From NCBI RefSeq assembly GCF_019264375.1, contig NZ_JAHVAI010000001.1:186001-250000 (forward strand): a stretch of DNA of 64,000 nucleotides. The letters are read 5' to 3'. Position 1 is the stretch's first letter. Each line of letters begins with the position of its first letter. This DNA comes from Sedimentimonas flavescens. Its GTDB lineage: Bacteria; Pseudomonadota; Alphaproteobacteria; Rhodobacterales; Rhodobacteraceae. A program made the translations under genes and the position numbers. Positions 1-7,847 of this stretch are shown piece by piece. Under the pieces are notes generated by a model, which saw only the letters and a program-made list of their open reading frames with translations, did not search any database and was not told the DNA's origin.

Positions 1-852
1 GCAGACATGGGTCCGCTCCGCTTGGGGCGCATGGGCGCGCAGGATACGGGCTGCCCGGCGGGCCTCGTCCAGCAGGACCGGGTAATCGGGCACATCGTTA
101 TCCCATTCGATCAGGCTGGGCAGCGGCCCGGTGCGGGCGATGACCTCGTCAAACAGCGTCCAGACCGGATCGGCCACCGGCGCGCCGTGGCTGTCGATCA
201 GCAAGGGCCCCGAGGGCAGTTCCTCAACCGCGTGACCGCCCAGATGAATCTCGCCCACCTGATCAAAGGGGAACTCGGCCAGATAGGCGCGCGCATCGGT
301 GCGGTGGTTCGTGGCCGAGACAAAGACGTTGTTCACGTCGAGCAGCAGTCCGCAGCCGGTGCGCTGCGCGATGGCGCGCAGGAACTCGGTCTCGGGGATG
401 GTCGAGGTTTCGAAAAGAACATAGGTCGAGGGGGTTTCCAGAAGCATCCGGCGCCCGAGGGCTTCTTGCACCTCATCGACATGGTCGCAGACGATGCGCA
501 GGGTTTCGTCGGTATAGGGCAAGGGCAGCAGGTCATTGAGATAGGCCTCGCCGTGGCTCGACCAGGCCAGATGCTCGGAAAAACTCTCGGGTTGGTAGCG
601 ATCGACCAGCGCGCGCAGCCGCGCCAGATGCGCCGTGTCGAGCCGCCCCGGTCCGCCTATCGACAACCCCACGCCATGCAGCGAAATCCCGAAATCGGCG
701 CGCAGCGCGGTCAGCATCGCATGCGGCGGGCCGCCCGCGCCCATGTAATTCTCGGCATGGATCTCGAAGAAGCCCAGATCGGGGTCACAGGCGATCTGCG
801 AGAAATGCTCGGGCTTGAAGCCAAGGCCGGGGCGTGCGGGAAGCTGGGTCAT
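1..852 (-). CDS. bufB: DUF692 multinuclear non-heme iron oxidase (BufB-like), 3' end beyond the window
   Basis: Reads from an ATG at 852 to the left edge without a stop (284 codons), so the C-terminus is missing. The family (MNIO, formerly DUF692) binds two or three irons and modifies cysteines in a partner peptide. Conserved family motifs are present in order: HAENYM near residue 31, HGVGLS near 57, SEHLAW, ETPSTY, LLLDVNN, EIHLGGH and IEWDNDVP. These carry the expected His/Glu/Asp/Asn metal ligands, so the enzyme looks intact. It lies 51 bases downstream of a DUF2282 peptide gene on the same strand, the arrangement of bufferin operons, in which the peptide cysteines become copper-chelating groups. 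A partner gene of the DUF2063 (BufC) type would be expected just outside the window. Function is inferred from family and neighbours. Confidence 0.9.
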   Translation of the reverse strand, partial: MTQLPARPGLGFKPEHFSQIACDPDLGFFEIHAENYMGAGGPPHAMLTALRADFGISLHGVGLSIGGPGRLDTAHLARLRALVDRYQPESFSEHLAWSSHGEAYLNDLLPLPYTDETLRIVCDHVDEVQEALGRRMLLETPSTYVLFETSTIPETEFLRAIAQRTGCGLLLDVNNVFVSATNHRTDARAYLAEFPFDQVGEIHLGGHAVEELPSGPLLIDSHGAPVADPVWTLFDEVIARTGPLPSLIEWDNDVPDYPVLLDEARRAARILRAHAPQAERTHVC

Positions 853-903
853 CGTCTCTCTCCTGATGGGGAAAGGGGCGCGGAGAGACCGCGCCCCGCC
901 AGA

Positions 904-1182
904 TCACATCTTGACCGGTTCGAGCGAGCCCATCCCGTGCGGCGTCTTGATCGTCGCGCAGGTGCCGGCCGGGACATATTTCCAGGCGTTGCCCTGATAG
1001 TCCTTGGTCGCGGTGCCAGCGCAGGTGGTGCCGGGGCCAGCAGCGCAATCGTTTTGACCCGCCATGGAGACGCCATAGCACTTTTCCATCTCGCCCTCGG
1101 CATGGGCGGCCTGCGCGGCAACCAGCGTCAGCGCAGTGGCCAGCGAGGCGGTGAGCGGGAGGGTCTTGGAAATGATCGACAT
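904..1182 (-). CDS. bufA1: DUF2282 bufferin-type precursor peptide (BufA1-like)
   Basis: A 92-residue secreted peptide. Residues 1-28 form an Ala-rich signal peptide ending AHA|EG. The mature part carries four cysteines (35, 46, 54, 75) in the DUF2282 pattern EKCYG, NDCAAG, TCAG, PAGTC. In characterised bufferins the two central cysteines are modified by the neighbouring DUF692 enzyme and the product sequesters copper in the periplasm; that role is inferred here. I chose the ATG at 1182 because GAGGAA lies 6 bases upstream, whereas an upstream in-frame ATG at 1236 lies inside the promoter. It is first gene of an operon with the DUF692 enzyme and is divergent from a sigma/anti-sigma pair, with matching promoters on both sides. 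Confidence 0.9.
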   Translation of the reverse strand: MSIISKTLPLTASLATALTLVAAQAAHAEGEMEKCYGVSMAGQNDCAAGPGTTCAGTATKDYQGNAWKYVPAGTCATIKTPHGMGSLEPVKM

Positions 1183-1235
1183 TGAAGGTTCCTCATCTGT
1201 TGTGCAGAGGCGCTCTTGCGTCCTCGGGATGTCCA

Positions 1236-1262
1236 TTCGCGCCCCGCCCTGCCGGAGTTACA
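1236..1262 (-). promoter_or_regulatory. ECF-sigma (SigF-type) promoter of the bufferin operon
   Basis: On the minus strand the sequence reads TGTAAC (1262-1257), 17 bases, then CGAA (1239-1236) followed by TGGAC. It matches, with identical spacing, the promoter in front of the divergent sigma gene. The GTAAC / CGAA signature is what is known for Caulobacter SigF targets. The predicted start near 1228 leaves a leader of about 46 bases before the ATG, enough for the GAGGAA ribosome-binding site. Confidence 0.8.
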
Positions 1263-1326
1263 GACTTCACGCATAGGTGATCGTTTTGTGATCGCAGAAG
1301 TTTTTTGCCCCGATGTCACGTGGACG

Positions 1327-1353
1327 TGTAACAATCGGGTCGCTGTGAACGAA
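1327..1353 (+). promoter_or_regulatory. Autoregulatory ECF-sigma (SigF-type) promoter of the sigma gene
   Basis: TGTAAC at 1327-1332, a 17-base spacer, and CGAA at 1350-1353 followed by TGGAC. It is the mirror image of the element at 1236-1262. A start about 7 bases further on falls 5-7 bases before the ATG at 1366, so the sigma mRNA would be nearly leaderless. Confidence 0.8.
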
Positions 1354-1365
1354 TGGACTGCCACG

Positions 1366-1920
1366 ATGTCAGACACCGAAGAGCTCTGGTCCGGGTTGAT
1401 GCGGGCGGCCAATCGCGGTGATGCGCAGTGCTATGCGCGTCTGCTGCATGCGATCTCGCCCGTGCTACGCGGCGTGGTGCGGGCGCGTGGCCGGGCGCTG
1501 CCGCCCGATCAGCACGAAGATATCGTGCAGGAGGTGCTCATGGCGATCCACGCCAAGCGCCACACCTGGCGCGAGGATCAGCCGATCCGCCCATGGCTTT
1601 TCGCGATCACGCGCTACAAGGTCGCTGATGCTTTCCGCCGCCGGGGTGTCGCGGCCACGCCGATTGAGGATGTCGCCGAGCGTCTGGCGGATGAAGGGGC
1701 AAGTGCCGCCATCGAGGGGATGGAGGCCGCGCAAGAGATCGAGCACCTGCTGAGCGTGCTCGACGCGCGATCGGCCGAGATCGTGCGCGCATTGAAACTG
1801 CGCGAAGAGGCCCCGGCGCAGGTAGCGCAGGGGATGGGCATGTCGGAGGGCGCGCTGCGGGTCAGCCTGCACCGCGCGCTGAAGAAACTCGAAGGTTTCA
1901 GAAGGAGGAACCTGTCGTGA
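1366..1920 (+). CDS. sigF: ECF RNA polymerase sigma factor, SigF-like
   Basis: A 184-residue two-domain sigma factor. Sigma-2 is seen as DIVQEVLMAIHAKRHTW and RPWLFAITRYKVADAFRRRG. Sigma-4 is the C-terminal helix-turn-helix with MSEGALRVSLHRALKKL. The ATG at 1366 is preferred because the candidate -10 element occupies 1350-1353, which rules out the GTG at 1345 and every earlier start. The gene overlaps the next one by 4 bases (GTGA). Pairing with a DUF1109 (NrsF) protein and with a divergent bufferin operon is the Caulobacter SigF arrangement, where the system answers copper and other heavy metals or oxidants. Autoregulation is predicted from its own promoter. Confidence 0.9.
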   Translation: MSDTEELWSGLMRAANRGDAQCYARLLHAISPVLRGVVRARGRALPPDQHEDIVQEVLMAIHAKRHTWREDQPIRPWLFAITRYKVADAFRRRGVAATPIEDVAERLADEGASAAIEGMEAAQEIEHLLSVLDARSAEIVRALKLREEAPAQVAQGMGMSEGALRVSLHRALKKLEGFRRRNLS

Positions 1921-2549
1921 ATACCGATGATCTGATTGCTGAACTGGCGGGTGCTCCGGCACCGCAGCCGCTGAACACCGCGCGGATGGCCGGGTCGGTT
2001 CTGTTCGCCGCAGTCTTTCCCGCCGCTCTGTTTCTGGCGGCGCTTGGCGTGCGCGACGGGCTTGGCGGCTATCTGATGCAGCCGATCGTTGCGCTCAAGA
2101 CCGTGTTGCCCGCGTTGATCTGCGTGGCCGCATTGGCGGCCTTCGTGCGCCTTTCTCGCCCCGAGGTCAGCCGCCCGGGCCTTGGCTGGCTGATCCTGCC
2201 GCTGGCCATCGCGGCGGCGCTGGTGCTGCGCAGCCTGATCACCGCCCCGTCCGAGGCATGGTTCGCTGAAGTTTCCGCCTTCAACCTCGCCGAATGCATG
2301 GGCGGCATTCTGGTCCTGTCGCTGGTGCCCAACTGGGTTGCCCTGCGCATCGCACGTCAGGGTGCCAGCACCGCGCCGCGCCTGTCGGGATTGCTGGCGG
2401 GGCTTGCCGCAGCCTCGGGTGCGGCGACGGGCTATTCGCTGTTCTGCGTTCAGGATAACCCGATGTTCTTCGTCATTTGGTACGGGCTGATCATCACAAT
2501 CGTTACGCTTGCGTCGGGCGCGCTCGGCGCCCGACTGCTGCGCTGGTAG
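1917..2549 (+). CDS. nrsF: NrsF/DUF1109 membrane anti-sigma factor
   Basis: A 210-residue inner-membrane protein with about six hydrophobic segments after a short cytoplasmic N-terminus that starts NTDDLI, the usual DUF1109 opening. It starts at GTG 1917, overlapping the sigma-factor stop (GTGA), with GAAGGAGG just upstream, so translation is coupled to the sigma gene. Two cysteines, 127 (AECMGG) and 177 (LFCVQD), lie 50 residues apart, the same spacing reported for the functional pair in Caulobacter NrsF (131 and 181). It is expected to hold the sigma factor at the membrane until metal or oxidant disturbs these cysteines. Its stop lies one base from the stop of the convergent aldehyde dehydrogenase gene. 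Confidence 0.88.
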   Translation: MNTDDLIAELAGAPAPQPLNTARMAGSVLFAAVFPAALFLAALGVRDGLGGYLMQPIVALKTVLPALICVAALAAFVRLSRPEVSRPGLGWLILPLAIAAALVLRSLITAPSEAWFAEVSAFNLAECMGGILVLSLVPNWVALRIARQGASTAPRLSGLLAGLAAASGAATGYSLFCVQDNPMFFVIWYGLIITIVTLASGALGARLLRW

Positions 2550-2550
2550 A

Positions 2551-4062
2551 TCAGTCGATATCGAACACGACGCCCTGCGCCAGCGGCAGCTCGCGCGAGA
2601 AGTTGATCGTGTTCGTCGCCCGCCGCATGTAGCCCTTCCACGCATCCGAGCCGCTCTCGCGCCCGCCACCGGTTTCTTTCTCGCCGCCGAACGCGCCGCC
2701 GATCTCGGCGCCCGAGGTGCCGATATTGACGTTGGCGATCCCGCAATCCGAGCCACGCGCCGACAGGAAGGTTTCCATCTCGCGCATATCCAGCGTGAAG
2801 ATCGACGAGGAAAGCCCCGCGCCGACCGCGTTGTGATCCTCAATCACTGCGTCGAAATCGCCGTAGCGCATGACATAGAGGATCGGCGCGAAGGTTTCGT
2901 CCAGCACCAGGCCGGTCTGCGCGGGCATCTCGACCAGTGCGGGGCGCACGTAATAGGCCGCGTTCGAGGCCACCGCCTCGCGCGCGCCGCCATGCACGGT
3001 GCCGCCCGCCGCGCGCGCGGCCTCCAGCGCGGCCTGCATCGCATCGAAGGCCTGCTTGTCGATCAGTGGCCCGACCAGCGCCTGGGTTTCAAGAGGGTTG
3101 CCGACCGATACGCTTTCATAGGCCTTGATCAACCGCGGCACGAGCGCGTCATAGACGCTGTCATGCACGAAGAGGCGGCGCATCGTGGTGCAGCGCTGCC
3201 CGGCCGTGCCCATGGCGCCGAAGGCCACCGCCCGCAGCGCCATATCGAGATCGGCCGAGGGGCAGACGATGCCTGCGTTGTTCCCGCCAAGCTCCAGAAT
3301 GGTGCGCCCGAAGCGCGCCGCGACCTTCGGCCCGACGATCCGCCCCATCCGGGTCGAGCCTGTGGCCGACACGAGCGCTACATCGTGATTTTCGACCAGC
3401 GCATTGCCGACCTCGGCACCGCCGATCAGCACCTGGCTTAGACCCTCGGGCGCAGCGCCGAAACGCGCCAGCGCGCGGTCAAGGATCGCCTGACAGGCCA
3501 GCGCGGTCAGCGGGGTCTTCTCCGAGGGTTTCCACACCACCGGGTTGCCGCAAACAAAGGCCAGCGCCGCGTTCCACGACCAGACCGCGACCGGGAAGTT
3601 GAAGGCCGAGATCACCCCAACCACCCCAAGCGGATGCCAGGTCTCCATCATCCGGTGGCCCGGACGTTCGGTCGCAATGGTCAGCCCGTACAGCTGGCGC
3701 GAGAGGCCCACGGCGAAGTCGCAGATGTCGATCATCTCCTGCACCTCGCCGAGCCCCTCGGAGGGGCTTTTGCCCGCCTCAATCGAGACCAACCGGCCAA
3801 GCGCCTCTTTCGAGGCGCGCAACTCCTCGCCCAGCAGACGCACCAACTCACCACGCTTCGGCGCGGGGACGGTACGCCAGACCCGAAACGCGGCCTTGGC
3901 GCGCGCGATGGTTTCGGCCACGGCCTCGACGCTGTCGGGCGTCAGCGCGCCGATCTGCTCGCCGGTGACAGGGCTGTAACTCGGCATTGCGCCGCCAGTG
4001 TAGCGCGCGGGGTCAACGCCCAGATCGTCAAGCAATTGCTTCGCTTGGATTTGCAGGGACAT
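2551..4062 (-). CDS. amaB: Alpha-aminoadipic semialdehyde / piperidine-6-carboxylate dehydrogenase (antiquitin family)
   Basis: A 503-residue NAD(P)-dependent aldehyde dehydrogenase of the ALDH7 (antiquitin) type. Catalytic residues are Glu257 (LELGG) and Cys291 (AGQRCT). The diagnostic C-terminal block around residues 452-472 includes GGEKETGGGRESGSDAWK. It oxidises L-2-aminoadipate semialdehyde, in equilibrium with piperidine-6-carboxylate, to 2-aminoadipate in lysine and pipecolate breakdown. The gene upstream on the same strand, 88 bases away, encodes an FAD oxidase of the AmaA type, matching the amaA-amaB pair of pseudomonads. The start is supported by GGAAGGAGCCACC before the ATG. Confidence 0.9.
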   Translation of the reverse strand: MSLQIQAKQLLDDLGVDPARYTGGAMPSYSPVTGEQIGALTPDSVEAVAETIARAKAAFRVWRTVPAPKRGELVRLLGEELRASKEALGRLVSIEAGKSPSEGLGEVQEMIDICDFAVGLSRQLYGLTIATERPGHRMMETWHPLGVVGVISAFNFPVAVWSWNAALAFVCGNPVVWKPSEKTPLTALACQAILDRALARFGAAPEGLSQVLIGGAEVGNALVENHDVALVSATGSTRMGRIVGPKVAARFGRTILELGGNNAGIVCPSADLDMALRAVAFGAMGTAGQRCTTMRRLFVHDSVYDALVPRLIKAYESVSVGNPLETQALVGPLIDKQAFDAMQAALEAARAAGGTVHGGAREAVASNAAYYVRPALVEMPAQTGLVLDETFAPILYVMRYGDFDAVIEDHNAVGAGLSSSIFTLDMREMETFLSARGSDCGIANVNIGTSGAEIGGAFGGEKETGGGRESGSDAWKGYMRRATNTINFSRELPLAQGVVFDID

Positions 4063-4150
4063 GGTGGCTCCTTCCAGTGTGTCGGGCGGGGTTTCCCGCC
4101 GCTTGTCTCAAATTCTAGTCGATGGCGGCGGGGCGCGCAGCCCCGACCGC

Positions 4151-5434
4151 TCAGATCCGGTCCTGCGCAAGATGCGCCAGCACCGCGCCCGCCCGATAGC
4201 CCGCCGTGCGCAAGGCGCTCAGCGGCGCGTGTTGCGGGGCGCTGACCGGCAGCGGCATCGCCTCCAGCGGAAGATCCCCGATGATATGGCGCGCGATGGC
4301 CCGCCCAGAAACCGTGCCCGGCGCGATCCCCCGCCCGTTATAGCCGCAGATCGTCAGCGCATTCGGCCCCAGCAGATGCAGGCGCGGCAGGTTGTCGGCG
4401 GTCATGCCGATGCGCCCCCACCATTCGCTTTCGAACCCCACGCCCTTGAGTTGCGGGAATATCCGGCCAAGCGCGCGCCGCGCCCAATCCCGGTGCGCGC
4501 CGCGCTCAAGCACACCCAGCTGCCCGACCGAGCCAAAGACCAGCCGGCCCGCCGCATCCATGCGGAAAGAGGAAAGCACCTCGCGCGTGTCCCAGCAACC
4601 CTCACCGCCCGGCAGGATCGCGGCGCGCAGATCATCGGGCAGCGGCGCGGTCGCCATGTTGAAATAGGGCAGGATCACCTGCTCGCTGCCGATCTCGGGG
4701 AAGACCTGCGCGGTATAGGCGTCCGAGGCCGGGATCAGCCATTTCGCCCGCAGCCGCCCCTGCGGGGTCTGCACGAGCCAGTCCTGCCCGAGGCGCGACA
4801 CCGATTGTGCGGGACTATCGGCATGGATATGCGCGCCGGCCGCCTGCGCCGCGCGGGCCAGCCCCCGCGCATAGGCGAGCGGCTGGATCGTGCCCGCCCG
4901 CCGGTCGAGGAGCGCCCCCGCATAGCGCCCGCCGCCAAGACGCGCCTGTGTGGCCCCGGCCGAGAGAAGCTCGACCGGGGCGCCAAGCGCGGACCACTGG
5001 CGGTGACGCTCGGCGATCTCGGCATGGCCTGCCGCGCCGACTGCCAGATGAAGCGTGCCGTTACGCGTGGCCTCACAGGCGATGCCATGCCGTGCGATCA
5101 GGTCAAAAACCACGCCCGGCGCATCGCCCAGGAAGCGCAGAAGACGCGGACCGTATTCGGGGCCAAGCCCCGTCAGCAGCACCTCGGGCATGACCCACAT
5201 ACCCGCATTCACCAGCCCGACATTGCGCCCTGCGCCTCCGAAACCGGGCGCGACAGCCTCCAGCACGCGCACGGAAACGCCCGCCTCGGCCAGATGCAGC
5301 GCCGCCGAAAGGCCGGTGTACCCCGCTCCGATGACGGCGACCTCGGCCTCTTCGGCGCCCGTAAAGACGGGCGTCGGCGGTGCCGCCGGGGCGGACACTT
5401 CCCAAAGACCATGAGACCGAGGATCGTTGCGCAT
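4151..5434 (-). CDS. FAD-dependent oxidoreductase, probable L-pipecolate oxidase (AmaA-like)
   Basis: A 427-residue DAO-family flavoenzyme. The Rossmann motif VIGAGYTGLSAALHLAE lies near residue 34, and a second FAD-contacting block with TICGYNGRGIAPGT lies near the C-terminus. The substrate assignment rests on the adjacent antiquitin-type dehydrogenase: pipecolate oxidation would give piperidine-6-carboxylate, the substrate of its neighbour. Related oxidases act on glycine or gamma-glutamylputrescine, so the substrate is not certain. I take the ATG at 5434, just before DPRSHGLWE, which is the typical start of the family. The open frame continues to an ATG at 5494, but that stretch uses the rare codon ATA and has no ribosome-binding site. 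Confidence 0.75.
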   Translation of the reverse strand: MRNDPRSHGLWEVSAPAAPPTPVFTGAEEAEVAVIGAGYTGLSAALHLAEAGVSVRVLEAVAPGFGGAGRNVGLVNAGMWVMPEVLLTGLGPEYGPRLLRFLGDAPGVVFDLIARHGIACEATRNGTLHLAVGAAGHAEIAERHRQWSALGAPVELLSAGATQARLGGGRYAGALLDRRAGTIQPLAYARGLARAAQAAGAHIHADSPAQSVSRLGQDWLVQTPQGRLRAKWLIPASDAYTAQVFPEIGSEQVILPYFNMATAPLPDDLRAAILPGGEGCWDTREVLSSFRMDAAGRLVFGSVGQLGVLERGAHRDWARRALGRIFPQLKGVGFESEWWGRIGMTADNLPRLHLLGPNALTICGYNGRGIAPGTVSGRAIARHIIGDLPLEAMPLPVSAPQHAPLSALRTAGYRAGAVLAHLAQDRI

Positions 5435-5637
5435 CAATATGTCCGGCAGCGTGAGGCTTGCCTCATATGAGCGCAACTCAGCGCGCGGCGCCATGCGGAT
5501 CGCGTGAGGCGATCATTCCTTTTGGGCATGGATGACGCGGCGCATATGCACAGGCGGATTGGTCCGCCAAAAAAAGGCGAGCGGCGCAAGAGCCTTGCAC
5601 CACCCGCCACCGATCAAACCGGCCCCGAAACGGGTGC

Positions 5638-5895
5638 CTAGTTCAACTCCGAAAGCTCGCGCAGGACCGTTGCGTTGTAGCACCAGTCGGGCGCGCTGCC
5701 CTGTGCATTCGGCTCTGACAGGAACGCCAGACACCCCGCCGCCCCGCTGCAACCCCGGCAGCGCGCGACCATCTCGGCGAAGTCCGCCTGTGTCAGACAG
5801 CCGTCATGCATGGCCTGGGTCAGGTTGACCCCCATCCGGCGCGCCATGCCCCGCGTGATCCAGAAATGCAGATCGATATTTCCCTGAACTCCCAT
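5638..5895 (-). CDS. DUF6455 family protein
   Basis: An 85-residue cytoplasmic protein with the DUF6455 pattern: an N-terminal helix ending in RMGV, then CRGCSGAAGCLAFL with closely spaced cysteines, and a C-terminal WCYN. The ATG is preceded by AGAGGGGG. It follows a longer member of the same family by 24 bases on the same strand, so the two are probably cotranscribed and arose by duplication. The cysteine arrangement (C-x2-C-x5-C plus one more) could bind a metal or cofactor, but I know of no demonstrated function. The operon has an FNR-like site upstream of its first gene. Confidence 0.8.
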   Translation of the reverse strand: MGVQGNIDLHFWITRGMARRMGVNLTQAMHDGCLTQADFAEMVARCRGCSGAAGCLAFLSEPNAQGSAPDWCYNATVLRELSELN

Positions 5896-5919
5896 CGGAT
5901 TGCCCCCTCTGTGGATGCC

Positions 5920-6225
5920 TCAGACCTGTTCCGCATGTGCCAGAAGTTCCGCGCGCAGCCGCCCCATCAGGAGACGATTGTTGCAAAAACCAGGAGCCGC
6001 CCCTGCCGTCGCAGCGCCGTCGTGGTCCTCGGGCGCATCCTGTTGCGAGAGCCAGTGCAGGCACCCCTCCGGATCCGAGCAGCCGGTGCAGCGCACCACG
6101 GCATCGCGCCATTCGGTGCCCGACAGGACGCTTTTGGCCATGGCATCGGTCAGATCGACGCCCATCACCTCCGCCATGCGGTTCATCAAGGCGGCGTGCC
6201 GATTCAACGTCCCGACTCCGAACAT
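5920..6225 (-). CDS. DUF6455 family protein
   Basis: A 101-residue paralogue of the next gene, with MAEVMGVDLTDAMA, CTGCSDPEGCLHWL and a terminal FCNNR motif, so the same four-cysteine pattern is kept with a longer insert between the third and fourth Cys. The ATG at 6225 has a perfect AGGAGG 7 bases upstream, so the in-frame ATG at 6243 is rejected. It is the first gene of the two-gene unit. A TTGAT-CTGA-ATCAT palindrome lies 57 bases upstream of the start, suggesting control by an FNR/Crp-family regulator such as FnrL. Function unknown. Confidence 0.8.
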   Translation of the reverse strand: MFGVGTLNRHAALMNRMAEVMGVDLTDAMAKSVLSGTEWRDAVVRCTGCSDPEGCLHWLSQQDAPEDHDGAATAGAAPGFCNNRLLMGRLRAELLAHAEQV

Positions 6226-6281
6226 CTCGCGTCCTCCTGTCACATCTGTGCCGAGGATCAGGCCGAAGCCTGTGGCGAACC

Positions 6282-6295
6282 ATGATTCAGATCAA
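6282..6295 (-). promoter_or_regulatory. FNR/FnrL-like box upstream of the DUF6455 pair
   Basis: The minus strand reads TTGATCTGAATCAT, one mismatch from the FNR consensus TTGAT-N4-ATCAA. Its nearest end lies 57 bases upstream of the DUF6455 start codon, a reasonable activator position. The divergent side has no gene, because the neighbouring M48 gene ends facing it. Confidence 0.55.
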
Positions 6296-6378
6296 AGGCG
6301 GCGATGCACCGGCAATCAGAGGCGGCAAGCCGCCGAGTGCTACTGAAAAGCCCGGCAAATGCCGCACAAAGCGCCGCG

Positions 6379-7104
6379 CTAGACGCGCCCGGCGCGCAGG
6401 TCGGCGACGGTGCGCTGCACGGTCTCCATGCGTTTGTGGTTTGCGGGGTGCGTGCCAAGGAAGACATTGCCCGGATCGGGGATACGCTCAAAGAACTGTG
6501 CGCCACGCATCGGATCGTAGCCCGCATTCCAGGTGATGATCGTGCCCAGACGGTCGGCCTGAAGCTCGTAATCCTTCGAATAGGTGCGGCTTCCGACCTG
6601 CGCCCCGATATTCTGCACCTGGGAGACGACGCCGTTATCGGCCCCGGTCGCGGCGGCCAGCGCGCCGAAGATCATGGCGCCGGCCATGGCGTTCTGTTCC
6701 TTCGACTGAAGATGCCCCGCAATATGGTGCGCGGCCTCGTGGCCCATGACGAAGGCGAGTTCGTCCACGTTCCGCGCGCTGGCAATCAGCGCAAGGTTGA
6801 AGGCCACCACCGGGCGGCCCGCGCGATCGATCGTCTGGTAGGCGTTCGGGTCGGTCGTCGGGCGGTCGTCCACCACGATCTGATAGTCGCAATTGCGCCC
6901 GCGGGTGCGGGCATAGCACTCAGCCTCGATCTGCGGCTCCATCTTGCGGGCGACCGAGATGAAATTGTTCGCCGCCTGCTCGGGTGAGGGCAGATCGTCC
7001 GCCGCGTAGCTTTGCAAGGGCGCGCGCGCAGGTTCCGTCGGGACACAGGCCGTCAGGACGGACAGGGCAAGCAGGATGCAAGCGCGGGCGATCAGGGTCT
7101 GCAT
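6379..7104 (-). CDS. M48-family metallopeptidase lipoprotein
   Basis: A 241-residue predicted lipoprotein with signal peptide and lipobox LTAC (Cys20). The zinc motif HEAAH is at 122-126, and the third ligand is Glu180 in DYELQAD. After the protease core, GTHPANHKRMETV is typical of short M48 (BepA/LoiP-like) enzymes that trim or refold outer-membrane proteins. The size suits the single-domain class without TPR repeats. GGAGGCTTC precedes the ATG at 7104. It stands alone on the minus strand. The periplasmic quality-control role is inferred from the family. Confidence 0.88.
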   Translation of the reverse strand: MQTLIARACILLALSVLTACVPTEPARAPLQSYAADDLPSPEQAANNFISVARKMEPQIEAECYARTRGRNCDYQIVVDDRPTTDPNAYQTIDRAGRPVVAFNLALIASARNVDELAFVMGHEAAHHIAGHLQSKEQNAMAGAMIFGALAAATGADNGVVSQVQNIGAQVGSRTYSKDYELQADRLGTIITWNAGYDPMRGAQFFERIPDPGNVFLGTHPANHKRMETVQRTVADLRAGRV

Positions 7105-7227
7105 GAAGCCTCCGGGAAATCAGCGCGCGAATTCTATCGCCGCAGAGCAGCGAAGCAATGGCCCGGGACCGCGTTCACCAAAATGTTCCCCCTTTCGCGT
7201 CTTTGCGGGGCGGGCTAGCATCGGAAC

Positions 7228-7482
7228 ATGTTTACCATCGAGCACGAATTCGACGCGACCGTGATCACCCTTGTGGACGAGGGCGACGACCCGCGCGACT
7301 ACCTGCAGGAGGACATCACCATTCAATCCTTCGAGGATTGCGTGGTGCTGGAGCAGGTTGACGATCAGACCGATCAGGTCCAGCGCATCGTCTTTTCCCA
7401 TGCGCAGCTGCGCGAGCTGGCGGCGGCGCTGAACCTGCCCGAAGGCGTCTATCGGCTGCGCCAGGTCGAAAAGAAGGAATAG
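7228..7482 (+). CDS. Small acidic protein of unknown function
   Basis: An 84-residue acidic protein with no signal peptide or membrane segment. It begins MFTIEHEFDATVITLVD and looks like a compact beta-alpha fold: beta-rich N-terminal half, then an amphipathic helix RELAAALNLP. The single Cys38 is not in a motif. Codon use resembles the neighbours and the reading frame is clean, so it is probably real; I do not recognise the family. It is convergent with the DUF167 gene, and an intergenic repeat lies between the two stops. Confidence 0.65.
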   Translation: MFTIEHEFDATVITLVDEGDDPRDYLQEDITIQSFEDCVVLEQVDDQTDQVQRIVFSHAQLRELAAALNLPEGVYRLRQVEKKE

Positions 7483-7542
7483 GGGGCGCTGCCCCCTCGG
7501 CGCGCGGCGCCTCACCCCCGAGGTATTTTGGCCAAGAAGAAG
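7482..7542. repeat. Intergenic repeat, copy 1 (G/C hairpin plus GGTATTTT-CCAAGAAGAAG tail)
   Basis: A hairpin GGGGGC-GCT-GCCCCC at 7482-7496 is followed by CCCCCGAGGTATTTT and CCAAGAAGAAG at 7515-7542. A second copy with the same organisation is at 47935-47986. Both sit between convergent stop codons. The hairpin could also serve as a terminator. Confidence 0.7.
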
Positions 7543-7552
7543 GGCTGGCGGT

Positions 7553-7813
7553 TTAGTCGAGCCGGAAGACCTTGTCGCGTGCGGTCTGGCCGCGGATAAG
7601 CGTCAGGCGCGATTTGGCGACGCCGAGGGCCTTGGCCAGCAGTTTCGTGACCTCCGCATTGGCCTTGCCGTCCTCGGGCACCACGGTGACATAGGCGCGC
7701 AACCCGTCCTCGGCCGCGACGATCTGGTTGCGCGAGGCTTTGGGTGTGACGCGCAGCGCGATCTCGGCGCCGGGCTTGGCAAGGTGGCTCAGGTCGGTCA
7801 TGGTTTCGTGCAT
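7553..7813 (-). CDS. DUF167 (YggU/UPF0235) family protein
   Basis: An 86-residue protein with the family signature: RVTPKASRNQI near residue 23, then VVPEDGKANAEVTKLLAKALGV and KSRLTLIRGQTARDK. The fold is a small alpha/beta domain of unknown biochemical role that is widely conserved. The ATG at 7813 (MHETM) is favoured; an ATG at 7801 (MTDLSHL) is an alternative, and the 7855 start would overlap the divergent deacetylase gene. It is transcribed away from the deacetylase gene, with only 34 bases between the two starts. Confidence 0.85.
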   Translation of the reverse strand: MHETMTDLSHLAKPGAEIALRVTPKASRNQIVAAEDGLRAYVTVVPEDGKANAEVTKLLAKALGVAKSRLTLIRGQTARDKVFRLD

Positions 7814-7847
7814 AGCCTGACCGCGCCCCGACGAAAAGGATACCGCC

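Noticed and set aside
5435-5494. Longer start for the AmaA-like oxidase
   Set aside because: Uses the rare ATA codon, has no ribosome-binding site, and lies before the typical family N-terminus.
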